This document shows, in pieces, positions 8,256 to 17,331 of a stretch of 64,000 bases of DNA. How positions within the stretch are numbered: the stretch's first letter is position 1; every line of letters begins with the position of its first letter. This DNA is from an uncultured Clostridia bacterium (GTDB lineage Bacteria; Bacillota; Clostridia; TANB77; CAG-508). The position numbers were made by a program, and so were the translations under genes. The notes beneath the pieces were generated by a model that saw nothing but the letters and a program-made list of their open reading frames with translations, searched no databases and was not told the origin of the DNA. Location: assembly GCA_948630815.1 (NCBI GenBank), contig CAPIEU010000003.1:1-64000 (forward strand), written 5' to 3'.

Positions 8256-9641
8256 TTATATAATTTCCCCTTTTAAATACCACATATGTTCTGATACTAT
8301 TTTTAAATCTATTATTGAATGTATTAGACCTTTTGTTCCTTCAAAAATTACTACTTTATTTACATCTGTTCTTCCTGTTAACATATTAGGGTTATTCTTG
8401 CTTTCGCCTTCCACTAATACTTTTTGTATAGTATCAATATATTTTTGGTTATTTTCGCTTATACCACTTTCTACTAGTGCTTTTAATCTATCAAATCTTT
8501 TATGTTTTATTTCTTCTGGTATTTGATTTTCCATTTTATCACCAGGAGTTCCAACTCTTCTTGAATATATAAACATATATACTTGTTCAAAATTTACTTT
8601 TTTCACTACATCTAGAGTATCTTCAAAATCTTCTTCTGTTTCACCTGGAAACCCAACAATTATATCTGTTGAAAATACTACATTAGGAATACGTTCTTTC
8701 ATTTTCTCTACTAAATTTATAAATTGTTCTTTTGTATACTTTCTATTCATTGATTTTAACACTTTACTACTTCCAGATTGAAGCGGTAAATGTATTATTT
8801 TACATACTTTATCACATTTTTTGATAGCCTCTATTACATCTTCTGTAAAATCTTTAGGATGTGGAGATACAAAACGTATTCTTTCTATTCCATCTATTTT
8901 ATTTACATCATATAATAAGTTTGAAAACTTATAATTTTCTCCACCATCATAAGAATTAACATTCTGACCTAGTAAGGTAATTTCTTTATATCCATTTTTT
9001 GCTAAATTTCTTACTTCGTTTAATATATCTTCATAGTCTCTACTTCTTTCTCTTCCTCTTACATATGGAACAATACAATAGCTACAGAAGTTATTGCAAC
9101 CATACATTATTGTTACAGATGCTTTTATATTATCATCTCTTTTTATTGGTAATCCTTCATATACTTCTCCGTCAATATCAATAACATCATCTATTCTTTT
9201 TCTTTCTTCTAGTACCTTATATATATCTTCTGGCAATTTATGAAGTGTATGTGTACCAAAAATAATATCTATGTATGGATAACTTGAATGTAATTTTTCC
9301 ACAATATGTTTTTCTTGCATCATACAGCCACCTATAGTTATAATTGTACCTTTTTGCTCTTTTTGTCTTTTCATTTCGCCAATTTTACCAAATAACTTAT
9401 CTTCTGCATTTTCTCTAACACAACAAGTATTGAAAACAACTATATCTGCCTTAGTAGTATCATCTACTCTAGAATATCCCATTTTTTCAAGCATACCACA
9501 TATTTTTTCAGAATCGTTCTCATTTAACTGACACCCCATTGTAAAAATGCTATATTTTAATTCTTTACCTGAATTTAGTTCATTAACTTTATTCATAAAT
9601 CTATATTGTTCTTCTATTTCATTTTTCAATATCTTTTCCAC
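8256..9641 (-). CDS. miaB: tRNA-2-methylthio-N6-isopentenyladenosine synthase
   Basis: MiaB is a radical-SAM methylthiotransferase that adds a methylthio group to i6A37 of tRNAs. Both iron-sulfur sites are visible: Cys37, Cys73 and Cys106 for the auxiliary cluster, and Cys182, Cys186 and Cys189 (YGCNNFCSYC) for the radical-SAM cluster. A TRAM-type domain ends the 461-residue protein. It heads the miaB-unknown-mutS-ogt group. The modification it makes, next to the anticodon, affects reading-frame maintenance. Confidence 0.96.
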   Translation of the reverse strand: MEKILKNEIEEQYRFMNKVNELNSGKELKYSIFTMGCQLNENDSEKICGMLEKMGYSRVDDTTKADIVVFNTCCVRENAEDKLFGKIGEMKRQKEQKGTIITIGGCMMQEKHIVEKLHSSYPYIDIIFGTHTLHKLPEDIYKVLEERKRIDDVIDIDGEVYEGLPIKRDDNIKASVTIMYGCNNFCSYCIVPYVRGRERSRDYEDILNEVRNLAKNGYKEITLLGQNVNSYDGGENYKFSNLLYDVNKIDGIERIRFVSPHPKDFTEDVIEAIKKCDKVCKIIHLPLQSGSSKVLKSMNRKYTKEQFINLVEKMKERIPNVVFSTDIIVGFPGETEEDFEDTLDVVKKVNFEQVYMFIYSRRVGTPGDKMENQIPEEIKHKRFDRLKALVESGISENNQKYIDTIQKVLVEGESKNNPNMLTGRTDVNKVVIFEGTKGLIHSIIDLKIVSEHMWYLKGEII

Positions 9642-9768
9642 CTACATTTTTCTATTTATTCTTACATATTTTATCATAATAATTTATCTGTCGCAAGAAA
9701 TTTTAGAATTTCTAACTTATAGTTGTTAATAAATAATGATTTTATTAATAAATTTCCTTGCAAACGTT

Positions 9769-9865
9769 GTAAGGGCAGGTCTTGTACCTGCCCAAAAACA
9801 TATTGTTTTTTATTTATTTTAGACTATTCTTCGAAGAGGGGTAGGCACAAGACCTACCCCTACAT
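9769..9865. repeat. Dispersed inverted repeat, family A copy 2
   Basis: Arms of about 26 bases, TGTAAGGGCAGGTC... on the left and its near-complement ending CCCCTACA on the right, flank a 45-base AT-rich spacer in the gap between miaB and nadD. The left arm is preceded by TTGCAAACGT, which also precedes the partial copy at 38914. No gene is seen in the 272-base gap apart from this element. Confidence 0.75.
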
Positions 9866-9913
9866 TATAAATTAAATTTTTGGGTTTTAGTGCCTAAATA
9901 TTTAATATGGAAT

Positions 9914-10510
9914 CTATAAATACAATCCATTTATTCTTATATAATCAAATACATTTGCATCCATCATAGTATTTGTACTATTGTTTTTTTGCAATTCTTC
10001 TCTTGCTTTAGTAGAGCTAGTTTCTCTGTGTTTTACATTATCCATAATTATAAAATTCTGTTCATTTTTTCTAAGTTTTGAATTAGAATTAATTAATTCT
10101 TTACAATTTACTATATCACGTTCAATTATAATATATTTATAATTTTTAGCTAGTATTTCAAAATCACTTGATAACATCATTTTGCTTAAATTGTCTGCAC
10201 CCATAATATAAAATTTTTCTACATTAGGATATTTTTCTTCAATCATATTAAATGCTTCAAGTGTAGTTAAATTCTTTTCTTTATTTAATTCAATGTTTGA
10301 AACTTCTAAATTATCATATTTGGATATAGCAATTTTTAACATATTATATCTATGTGTTTCACTTACCAATCCAATTTTATTATATTTATTACTAATAGGA
10401 ACAAATATAATTTTATCAAAACCATATTTATTTCTTATTTCTTCTGCAAGCTCTATATGTGCTTTTGTTACTGGATTAAAACTTCCTCCAAAAAAACCAT
10501 ATTTTCCCAT
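9914..10510 (-). CDS. nadD: Nicotinate-nucleotide adenylyltransferase
   Basis: NadD joins nicotinate mononucleotide and ATP to make deamido-NAD. The N-terminal nucleotidyltransferase motif is GFFGGSFNPVTKAHIELA, and TSSTKARE near the C-terminus is the second signature (SSTxxR). The 198 residues match the family. The gene is downstream of tmk by about 40 bases. In many Firmicutes nadD is next to a YqeK phosphohydrolase; that partner is not here. Confidence 0.93.
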   Translation of the reverse strand: MGKYGFFGGSFNPVTKAHIELAEEIRNKYGFDKIIFVPISNKYNKIGLVSETHRYNMLKIAISKYDNLEVSNIELNKEKNLTTLEAFNMIEEKYPNVEKFYIMGADNLSKMMLSSDFEILAKNYKYIIIERDIVNCKELINSNSKLRKNEQNFIIMDNVKHRETSSTKAREELQKNNSTNTMMDANVFDYIRINGLYL

Positions 10511-10550
10511 TTCTTCTTCCTCTTTAATAATGCTATTATTTATATAGTAA

Positions 10551-11222
10551 TTATATATATTTCTTTATTTCATCAAATATTTCTTCGTGAATTTCCTCTA
10601 TTGTTCTTATATTGCCATCTTTTATACAGTTTACTTCACACCAGTCATATTTATCTACTACACTACAAGCTGCATTATAACTATCTACTATATGGCTTTT
10701 ATCTCTCTCATGTATATCTTTTTTAGCATCATGTGTAAATTTATTCTCTCTGTTTTCCATTAAATGCATAGCATAATCTGGTGGCATATTTAAGAAAAAT
10801 GTTTTTGTTGGCACTGGTAGCCCATATAGATTAAATTCAAAATCCCATAACCAGTCTAAAAATTTCTCTCTTTCCAAAGAATCAGTGATCTTTCCTGCTT
10901 GATGTACCATATTTGCAGTTGTATATCTATCTGCAAGAATTATTCCACCCTCGTTATAATAATCTTCAAAATATTTTTTATATGTAGCATATCTATCAGC
11001 AGCATAAAATGTTGAAGCAATATATGGGCTTACATCTTTTGCGTGTTCACCAAACTCTCCAGATAAATACATTTTTACAAGTGATGCTGATGGACTATCA
11101 TAGTTTGGAAAACTTACAACTCTATATTTTATATTTTCTTCATTAAATCTTTGTTGTAATTTCTTAAATTGTGTTTGTTTTCCACTTCCATCTGTTCCAT
11201 CTATTACAAATAATTTTCCCAT
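10551..11222 (-). CDS. tmk: Thymidylate kinase
   Basis: This enzyme phosphorylates dTMP to dTDP. The P-loop is DGTDGSGKQTQ near residue 8, and the DR motif is in ILADRYTTANMVHQ. The 223-residue protein is slightly longer than the classical 205-215 and has a region LPVPTKTFFLNMPPDYAM typical of the family. It pairs functionally with thyX at the other end of the window. It lies between nadD and metG; a half family A repeat occupies the gap before it. Confidence 0.93.
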   Translation of the reverse strand: MGKLFVIDGTDGSGKQTQFKKLQQRFNEENIKYRVVSFPNYDSPSASLVKMYLSGEFGEHAKDVSPYIASTFYAADRYATYKKYFEDYYNEGGIILADRYTTANMVHQAGKITDSLEREKFLDWLWDFEFNLYGLPVPTKTFFLNMPPDYAMHLMENRENKFTHDAKKDIHERDKSHIVDSYNAACSVVDKYDWCEVNCIKDGNIRTIEEIHEEIFDEIKKYI

Positions 11223-11259
11223 ATTTATTGCTCCTTATTTTATTATATTTTATCCTAAT

Positions 11260-11285
11260 GGGCGGACACTGGATCCACCCCTACA
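11260..11285. repeat. Family A repeat, single arm (copy 3)
   Basis: One 26-base arm reading GGGCGGACACTGGATCC and ending CCCCTACA occurs between metG and tmk. It matches the right arms of the copies at 1894-1973 and 9769-9865. No facing arm is present. Confidence 0.6.
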
Positions 11286-11360
11286 TTGTTTGCATTTAAT
11301 TCTTCTTCATGAGTTGCATTCCATACAACCTCTATATTATTTTTTAATTCCTAACATATT

Positions 11361-12932
11361 TTATTGTTTCATTCCTTCTTTAATATATTCTACTTCTTTC
11401 TCTACTTCTAAACGCATAAATAAAGGTTCACCTTTTTCTATAACTTTTGTTCCTTCTGGTATTAAGTTATAATCATAGATGCTTTCCCAATTCTTTAAAT
11501 CTTCACTATTTATTCCAATTTGTCTTAATATATTATTTGCAGTTTCTGGCATAAATGGTATTAGCATTATTCCAACTTTCCTTAAGTTTTCTATTAGATG
11601 ATAGATAGCTGCTTGTAATTTTTCTTTCTCCACATTTTTTTCTAATGTCCAAGGAGTAGTTTCATCTATATATTTATTTGTTCTTGCAATTAATAACCAA
11701 ATCTCTTGTAAAGCACTTGCAAATTCAAATTTTTCTATCAAATTTTCCGTTTTTTCTACTTGTGTTTTTGCAAATTCTTCTAATTCACTGTCTACCTCAT
11801 TTTTATGTCCATTATATACTGGAGCAATTCCACCAAAATATTTATTAACCATAGAAACAGTTCTGTTTAATAGATTTCCCAAATCGTTACATAAGTCAAA
11901 ATTAAATCTTTCAACAAATTCTTCTGGAGAAAATATTCCATCTTGAACAACTGGCATTTCTCTTAACAAGAAATATCTAAGAGCATCTAATCCATATCTA
12001 TCTATTAATAATTCTGGATACACCACATTACCTTTTGATTTACTCATTTTTCCATCTTTCATCATTATCCAATTATGAACAAGGATTTTTTTAGGAAGCG
12101 GTAAGTTTAATGCCATTAAGAAAATTGGCCAATATATTAGGTGAAATCTTGCTATATCTTTTCCAATAATTTGTACATCTGCTGGCCAGTATTTTTTAAA
12201 TAGTGTATCATCATCTGTCATATATCCTAATGCTGTTATATAGTTTGTTAGTGCATCTAACCATACATATATAACGTGGCTTGGGTCAGTATTTACTTTT
12301 ATTCCCCAATCAAAGCTTGTACGAGTAATACATAAATCTTCCAGTCCTGGTTTTATAAAATTATTAATCATTTCTGTCTTTCTAAATTCAGGTGTGATAA
12401 AGTCTGTTTCCTCATATAATTTTAATAATCTATCAGCATATTTTTTCATATTAAAAAAATATGCTTCTTCTTTCATAAGTTTAACCTCACGCCCACAGTC
12501 TGGACACTTTCCATCTACCAATTGTGTCTTTGTAAAATATGTTTCACAAGGTACACAATACATTCCTTCATATGCTCCTTTATATATATCGCCTTGAGCA
12601 AGAAATTTTTCAAATATTGCTTGTACAATTTTACAGTGTCTTTCATCTGTTGTCCTTATAAAATCATCATACTTAATTTCCATTTTAGTCCATAATTCTT
12701 TTGCAAGCTTTGCCATTTCATCTACATATTTTTGAGGTTCCATTCCTTTATTTTGAGCTACTGTTTGTATTTTTTGGCCATGCTCATCTGCACCAGTAAG
12801 AAGATATGTATCATATCCTCTTAAAGTTTTATATCTTTTTATTGTATCTGCTACCACTGTTGTATATGCAGTTCCAATATGAAATTTTCCACTTGGATAA
12901 TATATTGGGGTAGTTATATAATATTTGTCCAT
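11361..12932 (-). CDS. metG: Methionyl-tRNA synthetase
   Basis: A class I aminoacyl-tRNA synthetase charging tRNA-Met. The ATP-site motif is SGKFHIGTAY (HIGT rather than HIGH) at about residue 13-22, and KMSKS is in MMKDGKMSKSKGN. Cys126, Cys129, Cys143 and Cys146 form the zinc knuckle. At 523 residues it lacks the C-terminal tRNA-binding (Trbp111-like) extension of the longest forms. No T-box or S-box leader is visible in the 170 bases upstream, which instead hold a compact family A repeat. Confidence 0.96.
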   Translation of the reverse strand: MDKYYITTPIYYPSGKFHIGTAYTTVVADTIKRYKTLRGYDTYLLTGADEHGQKIQTVAQNKGMEPQKYVDEMAKLAKELWTKMEIKYDDFIRTTDERHCKIVQAIFEKFLAQGDIYKGAYEGMYCVPCETYFTKTQLVDGKCPDCGREVKLMKEEAYFFNMKKYADRLLKLYEETDFITPEFRKTEMINNFIKPGLEDLCITRTSFDWGIKVNTDPSHVIYVWLDALTNYITALGYMTDDDTLFKKYWPADVQIIGKDIARFHLIYWPIFLMALNLPLPKKILVHNWIMMKDGKMSKSKGNVVYPELLIDRYGLDALRYFLLREMPVVQDGIFSPEEFVERFNFDLCNDLGNLLNRTVSMVNKYFGGIAPVYNGHKNEVDSELEEFAKTQVEKTENLIEKFEFASALQEIWLLIARTNKYIDETTPWTLEKNVEKEKLQAAIYHLIENLRKVGIMLIPFMPETANNILRQIGINSEDLKNWESIYDYNLIPEGTKVIEKGEPLFMRLEVEKEVEYIKEGMKQ

Positions 12933-13003
12933 ATTGTTTCTTCCTTTCTAAAACTAAAGGTTTTTATTCTTTCTTTTATAAATATTTAGTATTCCTTGCA
13001 GTT

Positions 13004-13030
13004 TGTAGACGAACGTTGCTTGCCCCTACA
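13004..13030. repeat. Family A repeat, compact palindrome (copy 4)
   Basis: TGTAGACGAACG and GCTTGCCCCTACA face each other without a spacer in the gap between glmM and metG. The TGTAG/CTACA ends relate it to the longer family A copies. Confidence 0.45.
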
Positions 13031-13102
13031 TCCTACCTACCTTAACTTAAAGTGTTAAAATGAATTTTTATATTTTTTTGCAGTCTATTCTAGAATATAT
13101 AA

Positions 13103-14467
13103 TTATAACAATTTCTCTTCAATTAATGTTGCTAGTTCCTTTGCTTTTTTTGCTATATATTCTTTGTTTTCTCCTTCTATCATAACCCTTACTAATGGTT
13201 CTGTTCCAGAAAGTCGTATAAGAACCCTTCCATTTCCTGAAAATTCAGTTTCAAGCTCTTCTATTTTTGATTTTATTTCTTCATCTTTTTCATAATCATA
13301 TTTTTTATCATTTGATATTTTTGCATTAACAAGTACTTGTGGATATATATTTATTATGTTACAAGCTTCAGATGCTAAAACACTTTTTTCTAATAATATT
13401 TTAATCATCATTAATGATGTTAAGATACCATCACCTGTTGGATTATAATCCATGAAAATTATATGTCCTGATTTTTCTCCTCCTAAGTTGTATCCATTTT
13501 TTAACATTTCTTCTAAAACATATCTATCTCCAACTTTTGTTTGTTTTAAAGATAATTCATTTGATTCACAATACTTATTTAAACCAAGATTACTCATAAC
13601 AGTTGCAACAACAGTATTGTTTTTTAAGGTGTTTTTTTCTTTCATATATTTTGATACTACTGCTAAAGTTATATCTCCGTCAATTTCATTCCCTTTTTCA
13701 TCTATAAGAAGGCATCTATCACCATCTCCATCATATGCTATTCCTAAATTCATTTTATTATCTATTACATATTTTTTTAGTCCATCCAAATGTGTAGAAC
13801 CACAATTCGCATTTATATTTATTCCATTAGGTATATTGTTTATAATATTATAATTTATTCCTAATCTTTTAAATACTTCTTCTGCAATTTTATAAGTTGC
13901 TCCATTAGCTGTATCTATTGCAACTTTAAAATTTGGTTTTATATACTTTTCTATATCATTTTTAAATGTATCTACAAACAAATTTGTATATTCAATAATC
14001 AAATCTTCTCTTACTTCAGATACTCCTATTTTTTCATGTGGTGCATTTAATTCTGCAATTTTACCAGAATCCATAATTTCTTCTATTTCCTCTTCAATAC
14101 AATCGTCAATTTTAGTTCCTTTATTACTAAAGTATTTAACACCATTAAATTCAAATGTATTATGAGATGCAGAAATAACAACACTTGCATCTGCATTCAA
14201 TTTTCTTGTCAAATACGCTACTGCTGGTGTTGGCATTACTCCTAATAATTTTACATTTGCACCATAACTTAAAAATCCTGCTGTCATTGCACTTTCTATC
14301 AATGTTCCTGATATACGCGTATCTCTTCCTATTAATATGGTTGGAGTATGATTTGTGTGTTTTGATAACACATATGCTCCTGCTTTTGCAACCTTATATA
14401 CAAGTTCTGGTGTAAGTTCTGTATTTGCAATTCTTCTAATTCCATCTGTTCCAAAATATTTTCTCAT
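13103..14467 (-). CDS. glmM: Phosphoglucosamine mutase
   Basis: GlmM converts glucosamine-6-phosphate to glucosamine-1-phosphate for UDP-GlcNAc, hence peptidoglycan and the polysaccharides encoded next door. The phosphoserine loop is VVISASHNTF with Ser101, the metal site is AYDGDGDRC and the phosphate site is RLSGTEPLVRV. The 454 residues match the family. The loop reads SHNTFEFNG where the common form is SHNPFEDNG, a mild variation that keeps the catalytic serine. It follows the CpsB-type gene by 20 bases, so precursor supply may be co-expressed with the polysaccharide regulators. Confidence 0.95.
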   Translation of the reverse strand: MRKYFGTDGIRRIANTELTPELVYKVAKAGAYVLSKHTNHTPTILIGRDTRISGTLIESAMTAGFLSYGANVKLLGVMPTPAVAYLTRKLNADASVVISASHNTFEFNGVKYFSNKGTKIDDCIEEEIEEIMDSGKIAELNAPHEKIGVSEVREDLIIEYTNLFVDTFKNDIEKYIKPNFKVAIDTANGATYKIAEEVFKRLGINYNIINNIPNGININANCGSTHLDGLKKYVIDNKMNLGIAYDGDGDRCLLIDEKGNEIDGDITLAVVSKYMKEKNTLKNNTVVATVMSNLGLNKYCESNELSLKQTKVGDRYVLEEMLKNGYNLGGEKSGHIIFMDYNPTGDGILTSLMMIKILLEKSVLASEACNIINIYPQVLVNAKISNDKKYDYEKDEEIKSKIEELETEFSGNGRVLIRLSGTEPLVRVMIEGENKEYIAKKAKELATLIEEKLL

Positions 14468-14487
14468 TTTAAGTTTCCTCTCTTTAT

Positions 14488-15249
14488 TTAATTATTGAAA
14501 AACCCCATTTTTATCTCTAATGGTTTTGATATTTCAAATTCTTCATTCTTAATTATATGACCTGGATTTAGTTCGGTCAATTCTTTTAACTTTGCTTTAC
14601 CTATAATCTTTTCTAATTCTTTTATAATATCAGTCATTTTAGTATATATGTCGTTCTTTCTGTGGCTATCTGTTCCTAAAAAATGTATCATATTTGCTTT
14701 TAATAGTTTCTTTATAGTATTTTTTGCTTGATTTCCATATTTTCCAATTATACTTCCAAAGTTTCCTTGAAATAAAACGCCCTGTTTTATTAAATTTAGT
14801 AATATATTTGGTTTTTCTTGTACAAACGTATATCTTTCTGGATGTGCAATAACAGGTATCATTCCCAATGATTTTATTTCAAATACTATTTCATCCAGAT
14901 ACATTACATTATTATTCATTGGTAATTCAAATAATATATATTTGCTATTAGCAAGTGTTGAGGCTTTCTTTTCTTTTATTAAATTTATAAGATTTTGTGT
15001 TATATATATTTCATTTCCACAATATAGTTTTAAATTAATGTTATTTTCTTTTAATACTTTATTCATGGCTTCAATCCATGCTTTTCTCTTTATGTAATCT
15101 AATTCATAATAATCTTCAATATAATGTGAAGTAGAAATAATGTCTGTAAAACCTGCTTTTACTGCTTCAATAAACATTGAATATGATTCTTCAAAACTGT
15201 TAGAACCATCATCAATTTTGGGTATAATATGTGAATGTACATCAATCAT
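14488..15249 (-). CDS. CpsB/YwqE-type PHP protein-tyrosine phosphatase
   Basis: This manganese-dependent PHP-fold phosphatase dephosphorylates the tyrosine cluster of the capsule BY-kinase. The metal motifs are MIDVHSHIIP (His5, His7), IDDGS, VIAHPERY and GTDSHRK. The 253 residues are typical. It follows the Wzz/BY-kinase gene by 2 bases, the classical CpsB partnership. It would reset the phosphorylation cycle that controls polymer length and export. Confidence 0.93.
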   Translation of the reverse strand: MIDVHSHIIPKIDDGSNSFEESYSMFIEAVKAGFTDIISTSHYIEDYYELDYIKRKAWIEAMNKVLKENNINLKLYCGNEIYITQNLINLIKEKKASTLANSKYILFELPMNNNVMYLDEIVFEIKSLGMIPVIAHPERYTFVQEKPNILLNLIKQGVLFQGNFGSIIGKYGNQAKNTIKKLLKANMIHFLGTDSHRKNDIYTKMTDIIKELEKIIGKAKLKELTELNPGHIIKNEEFEISKPLEIKMGFFNN

Positions 15250-15251
15250 CT

Positions 15252-16919
15252 TTATTCATCCTTTAAATCATTAATTTCATTTGTATTTTTAATTTTATTC
15301 ATTTCTTCTTCAATTTCTCTATCTAATTGTTTTGCTAATTTTTCTATTTCTTCATCATTATTTTCTATATCATTATTACTAATTTCAACTTGGTCATTTG
15401 TATTATCTTCATTTAAGTTTGTTTTTACTGCTCTAGTTTCTATAGTATTTATTTTATCATCTTCTATTTTGTCAATCTTTTCGATAGTATCAATTTCTTG
15501 TACTTCTCTTATAGCTTCTATATGTTCTTTTTTTGAACTTATTTCTTTATGCCCATAATAATATGAATTTTCATATTTCTTAGCAGATATTGGTATTTTA
15601 TTTATTACAATTCCTGCTATTTTTCCTCCTACTTTTTCGATATGCTTTTTTATTTTTTCAATATCACCCATTTTGGTTGTTTTATATGCTGTAACAATTA
15701 ATGTTGCATCTACTTGCCTTGCAAGTATTACTGCATCTGTAACAATTAAAGATGGGGTGCCATCAAATATAACCATATCAAATATGCCTTTTAAAGTCTC
15801 TACTAATTTTGTTGTTCTTTCAGAAAGTAAGAGTTCAGATGGATTTGGTGGAACATCTCCTGTTGGCATAATATATAAATTTTCTATATTTGTACGTTTT
15901 ATATAATTAAATACATTATCTTTATCCTCTTTATCAATAATACCTGATAAGTAATTAGAAAGTCCTGGTTTTTTATCTATATTAAAGACTTTATGCATTC
16001 TTCCTTTTCTCATATCTGCATCAACTATTAGAACTTTCTTCCCTTCTTTAGCAAATGCTAATATTAAATTTGCACTAACCCAACTTTTCCCTTCTCCTGG
16101 CATACTGCTTGTAACAAGTAAAGTTTTAAGTGCCTTGTTTGATGCCATAGACTGAATATTTGTTCTTAAAGTTCTAAAGATTTCAGCTATTGGTGATTTT
16201 GGATCATTATACGTTATTAATTCTTCCTTTTCTGTTATTTTATTTTTATTTTCAAGATTGTAGTTTGGAATTTGTGCAAGTACATTAAGTTCTAAACGTT
16301 TTTCTGCTTCATCTTGTGATTTTATTGAAGTATCTAACATAGATACTAAAAATACATATGCAATTGATACTGCAATACCAATAATTGTAAATATTGATAT
16401 GTTTTTAATATAATTAATATTATATGGTTTATTATTAATTTTAGGTTCATCAAATATACTTATATTATCCATTTTGTATATTTCTTTTATTTTATCTATA
16501 AAAACATTACTTATTTCTTTAGCTAGCAATTGTGCAGTTTCTGGCTTTTCATTTTTTACTGATATTTCTATAAATTGTGTGCTTGTTACCATATTAACTG
16601 AAATACTATTTCTTAATGTATTTAAATCGATTTGTGAATTTAAGTTTTCTATAACTTTAGCAAGTACAATATCACTTCTTACTAATTGTGTATAAGTTGC
16701 AACTAATTTTTGGTTTAGTGTAAGTTCTGTTTGTGTAATAGTTTTATCATCCGTTGATTTTTTTGTTAATACCAAAGTGGCAACAGATTTATAGTCTGGT
16801 TTAATCATAAATTTTGTATATACTGTTCCCATCCCAATAAATATTAAGATAATTAGAAAAATTATAATTTTTCTACTCCAAAACATATCAAATAATTGTT
16901 TTAAATCAATTTCTTCCAT
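15252..16919 (-). CDS. Wzz chain-length regulator fused to BY-kinase
   Basis: A tyrosine autokinase controlling polysaccharide chain length at the membrane. Residues 1-200 are a Wzz domain with membrane helices at about 17-35 and 173-193. The kinase has Walker A SSMPGEGKS (271-279), Walker A' VLIVDADMRKG and Walker B VIFDGTPS. The tyrosine cluster is YENSYYYGH (449-457). In most BY-kinases the cluster is at the extreme C-terminus; here about 100 acidic, Glu/Asp/Asn-rich residues follow it, probably disordered. A TTGCAA-17-TATAAT promoter lies 110 bases upstream and the phosphatase gene lies immediately downstream. Confidence 0.92.
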   Translation of the reverse strand: MEEIDLKQLFDMFWSRKIIIFLIILIFIGMGTVYTKFMIKPDYKSVATLVLTKKSTDDKTITQTELTLNQKLVATYTQLVRSDIVLAKVIENLNSQIDLNTLRNSISVNMVTSTQFIEISVKNEKPETAQLLAKEISNVFIDKIKEIYKMDNISIFDEPKINNKPYNINYIKNISIFTIIGIAVSIAYVFLVSMLDTSIKSQDEAEKRLELNVLAQIPNYNLENKNKITEKEELITYNDPKSPIAEIFRTLRTNIQSMASNKALKTLLVTSSMPGEGKSWVSANLILAFAKEGKKVLIVDADMRKGRMHKVFNIDKKPGLSNYLSGIIDKEDKDNVFNYIKRTNIENLYIMPTGDVPPNPSELLLSERTTKLVETLKGIFDMVIFDGTPSLIVTDAVILARQVDATLIVTAYKTTKMGDIEKIKKHIEKVGGKIAGIVINKIPISAKKYENSYYYGHKEISSKKEHIEAIREVQEIDTIEKIDKIEDDKINTIETRAVKTNLNEDNTNDQVEISNNDIENNDEEIEKLAKQLDREIEEEMNKIKNTNEINDLKDE

Positions 16920-17026
16920 AACTTTTTCTCCTAAGTTCCTTATTTACTAATATATTTATTTAAATATTTAATTCTTTTGTTTCATTTATGTATATTACTA
17001 TATCATAAACAATTTTTATTGTTATT

Positions 17027-17055
17027 ATTATATATATAATATGATTTATTTGCAA
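17027..17055 (-). promoter_or_regulatory. Sigma-A promoter for the Wzz/BY-kinase-CpsB operon
   Basis: TTGCAA (17050-17055) and TATAAT (17027-17032) are separated by exactly 17 bases on the minus strand. The leader to the ATG at 16919 would be about 100 bases. Confidence 0.6.
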
Positions 17056-17234
17056 TACATTTATATGTAAATTTTAGTATATTTTTTACTCAAATTTTGC
17101 CTAAAATTTTTTTATTAATTTAGATTGAATTTATATTAAATTGGTGTTATATTGTTTTATATATTAAGTAAGCAAACTATAGGAACGAGTAAATACATAT
17201 TGAAATCTTAGAAGAAAAAGCTTTATAATTCAAA

Positions 17235-17263
17235 ATAAGCTAAAACATTACATTTTAGCTTAT
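17235..17263 (-). terminator. Hairpin after the LCP gene
   Basis: An 11-base perfect stem ATAAGCTAAAA/TTTTAGCTTAT with a 7-base loop lies about 70 bases past the stop of the LCP gene. On the minus strand only a short TTTT follows, so termination may be partial. Confidence 0.5.
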
Positions 17264-17331
17264 CTATATACATTACATTTTTTCTAATAGAAAAATCATA
17301 TAATTCAAAATTAATAGTTTACTTTCTTAAT

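Larger units (their letters stand above)
16920..17331. other. 412-base gene-free stretch
   Basis: Very AT-rich. It holds a promoter (17027-17055) for the Wzz/BY-kinase gene below and a hairpin (17235-17263) that probably ends transcription from the LCP gene above. I see no open frame with a ribosome binding site and no tRNA here. Confidence 0.6.

Noticed and set aside
11221..13102. T-box or S-box leader upstream of tmk or metG
   Set aside because: I looked for the T-box conserved motif and S-box stems and found only family A repeat arms.
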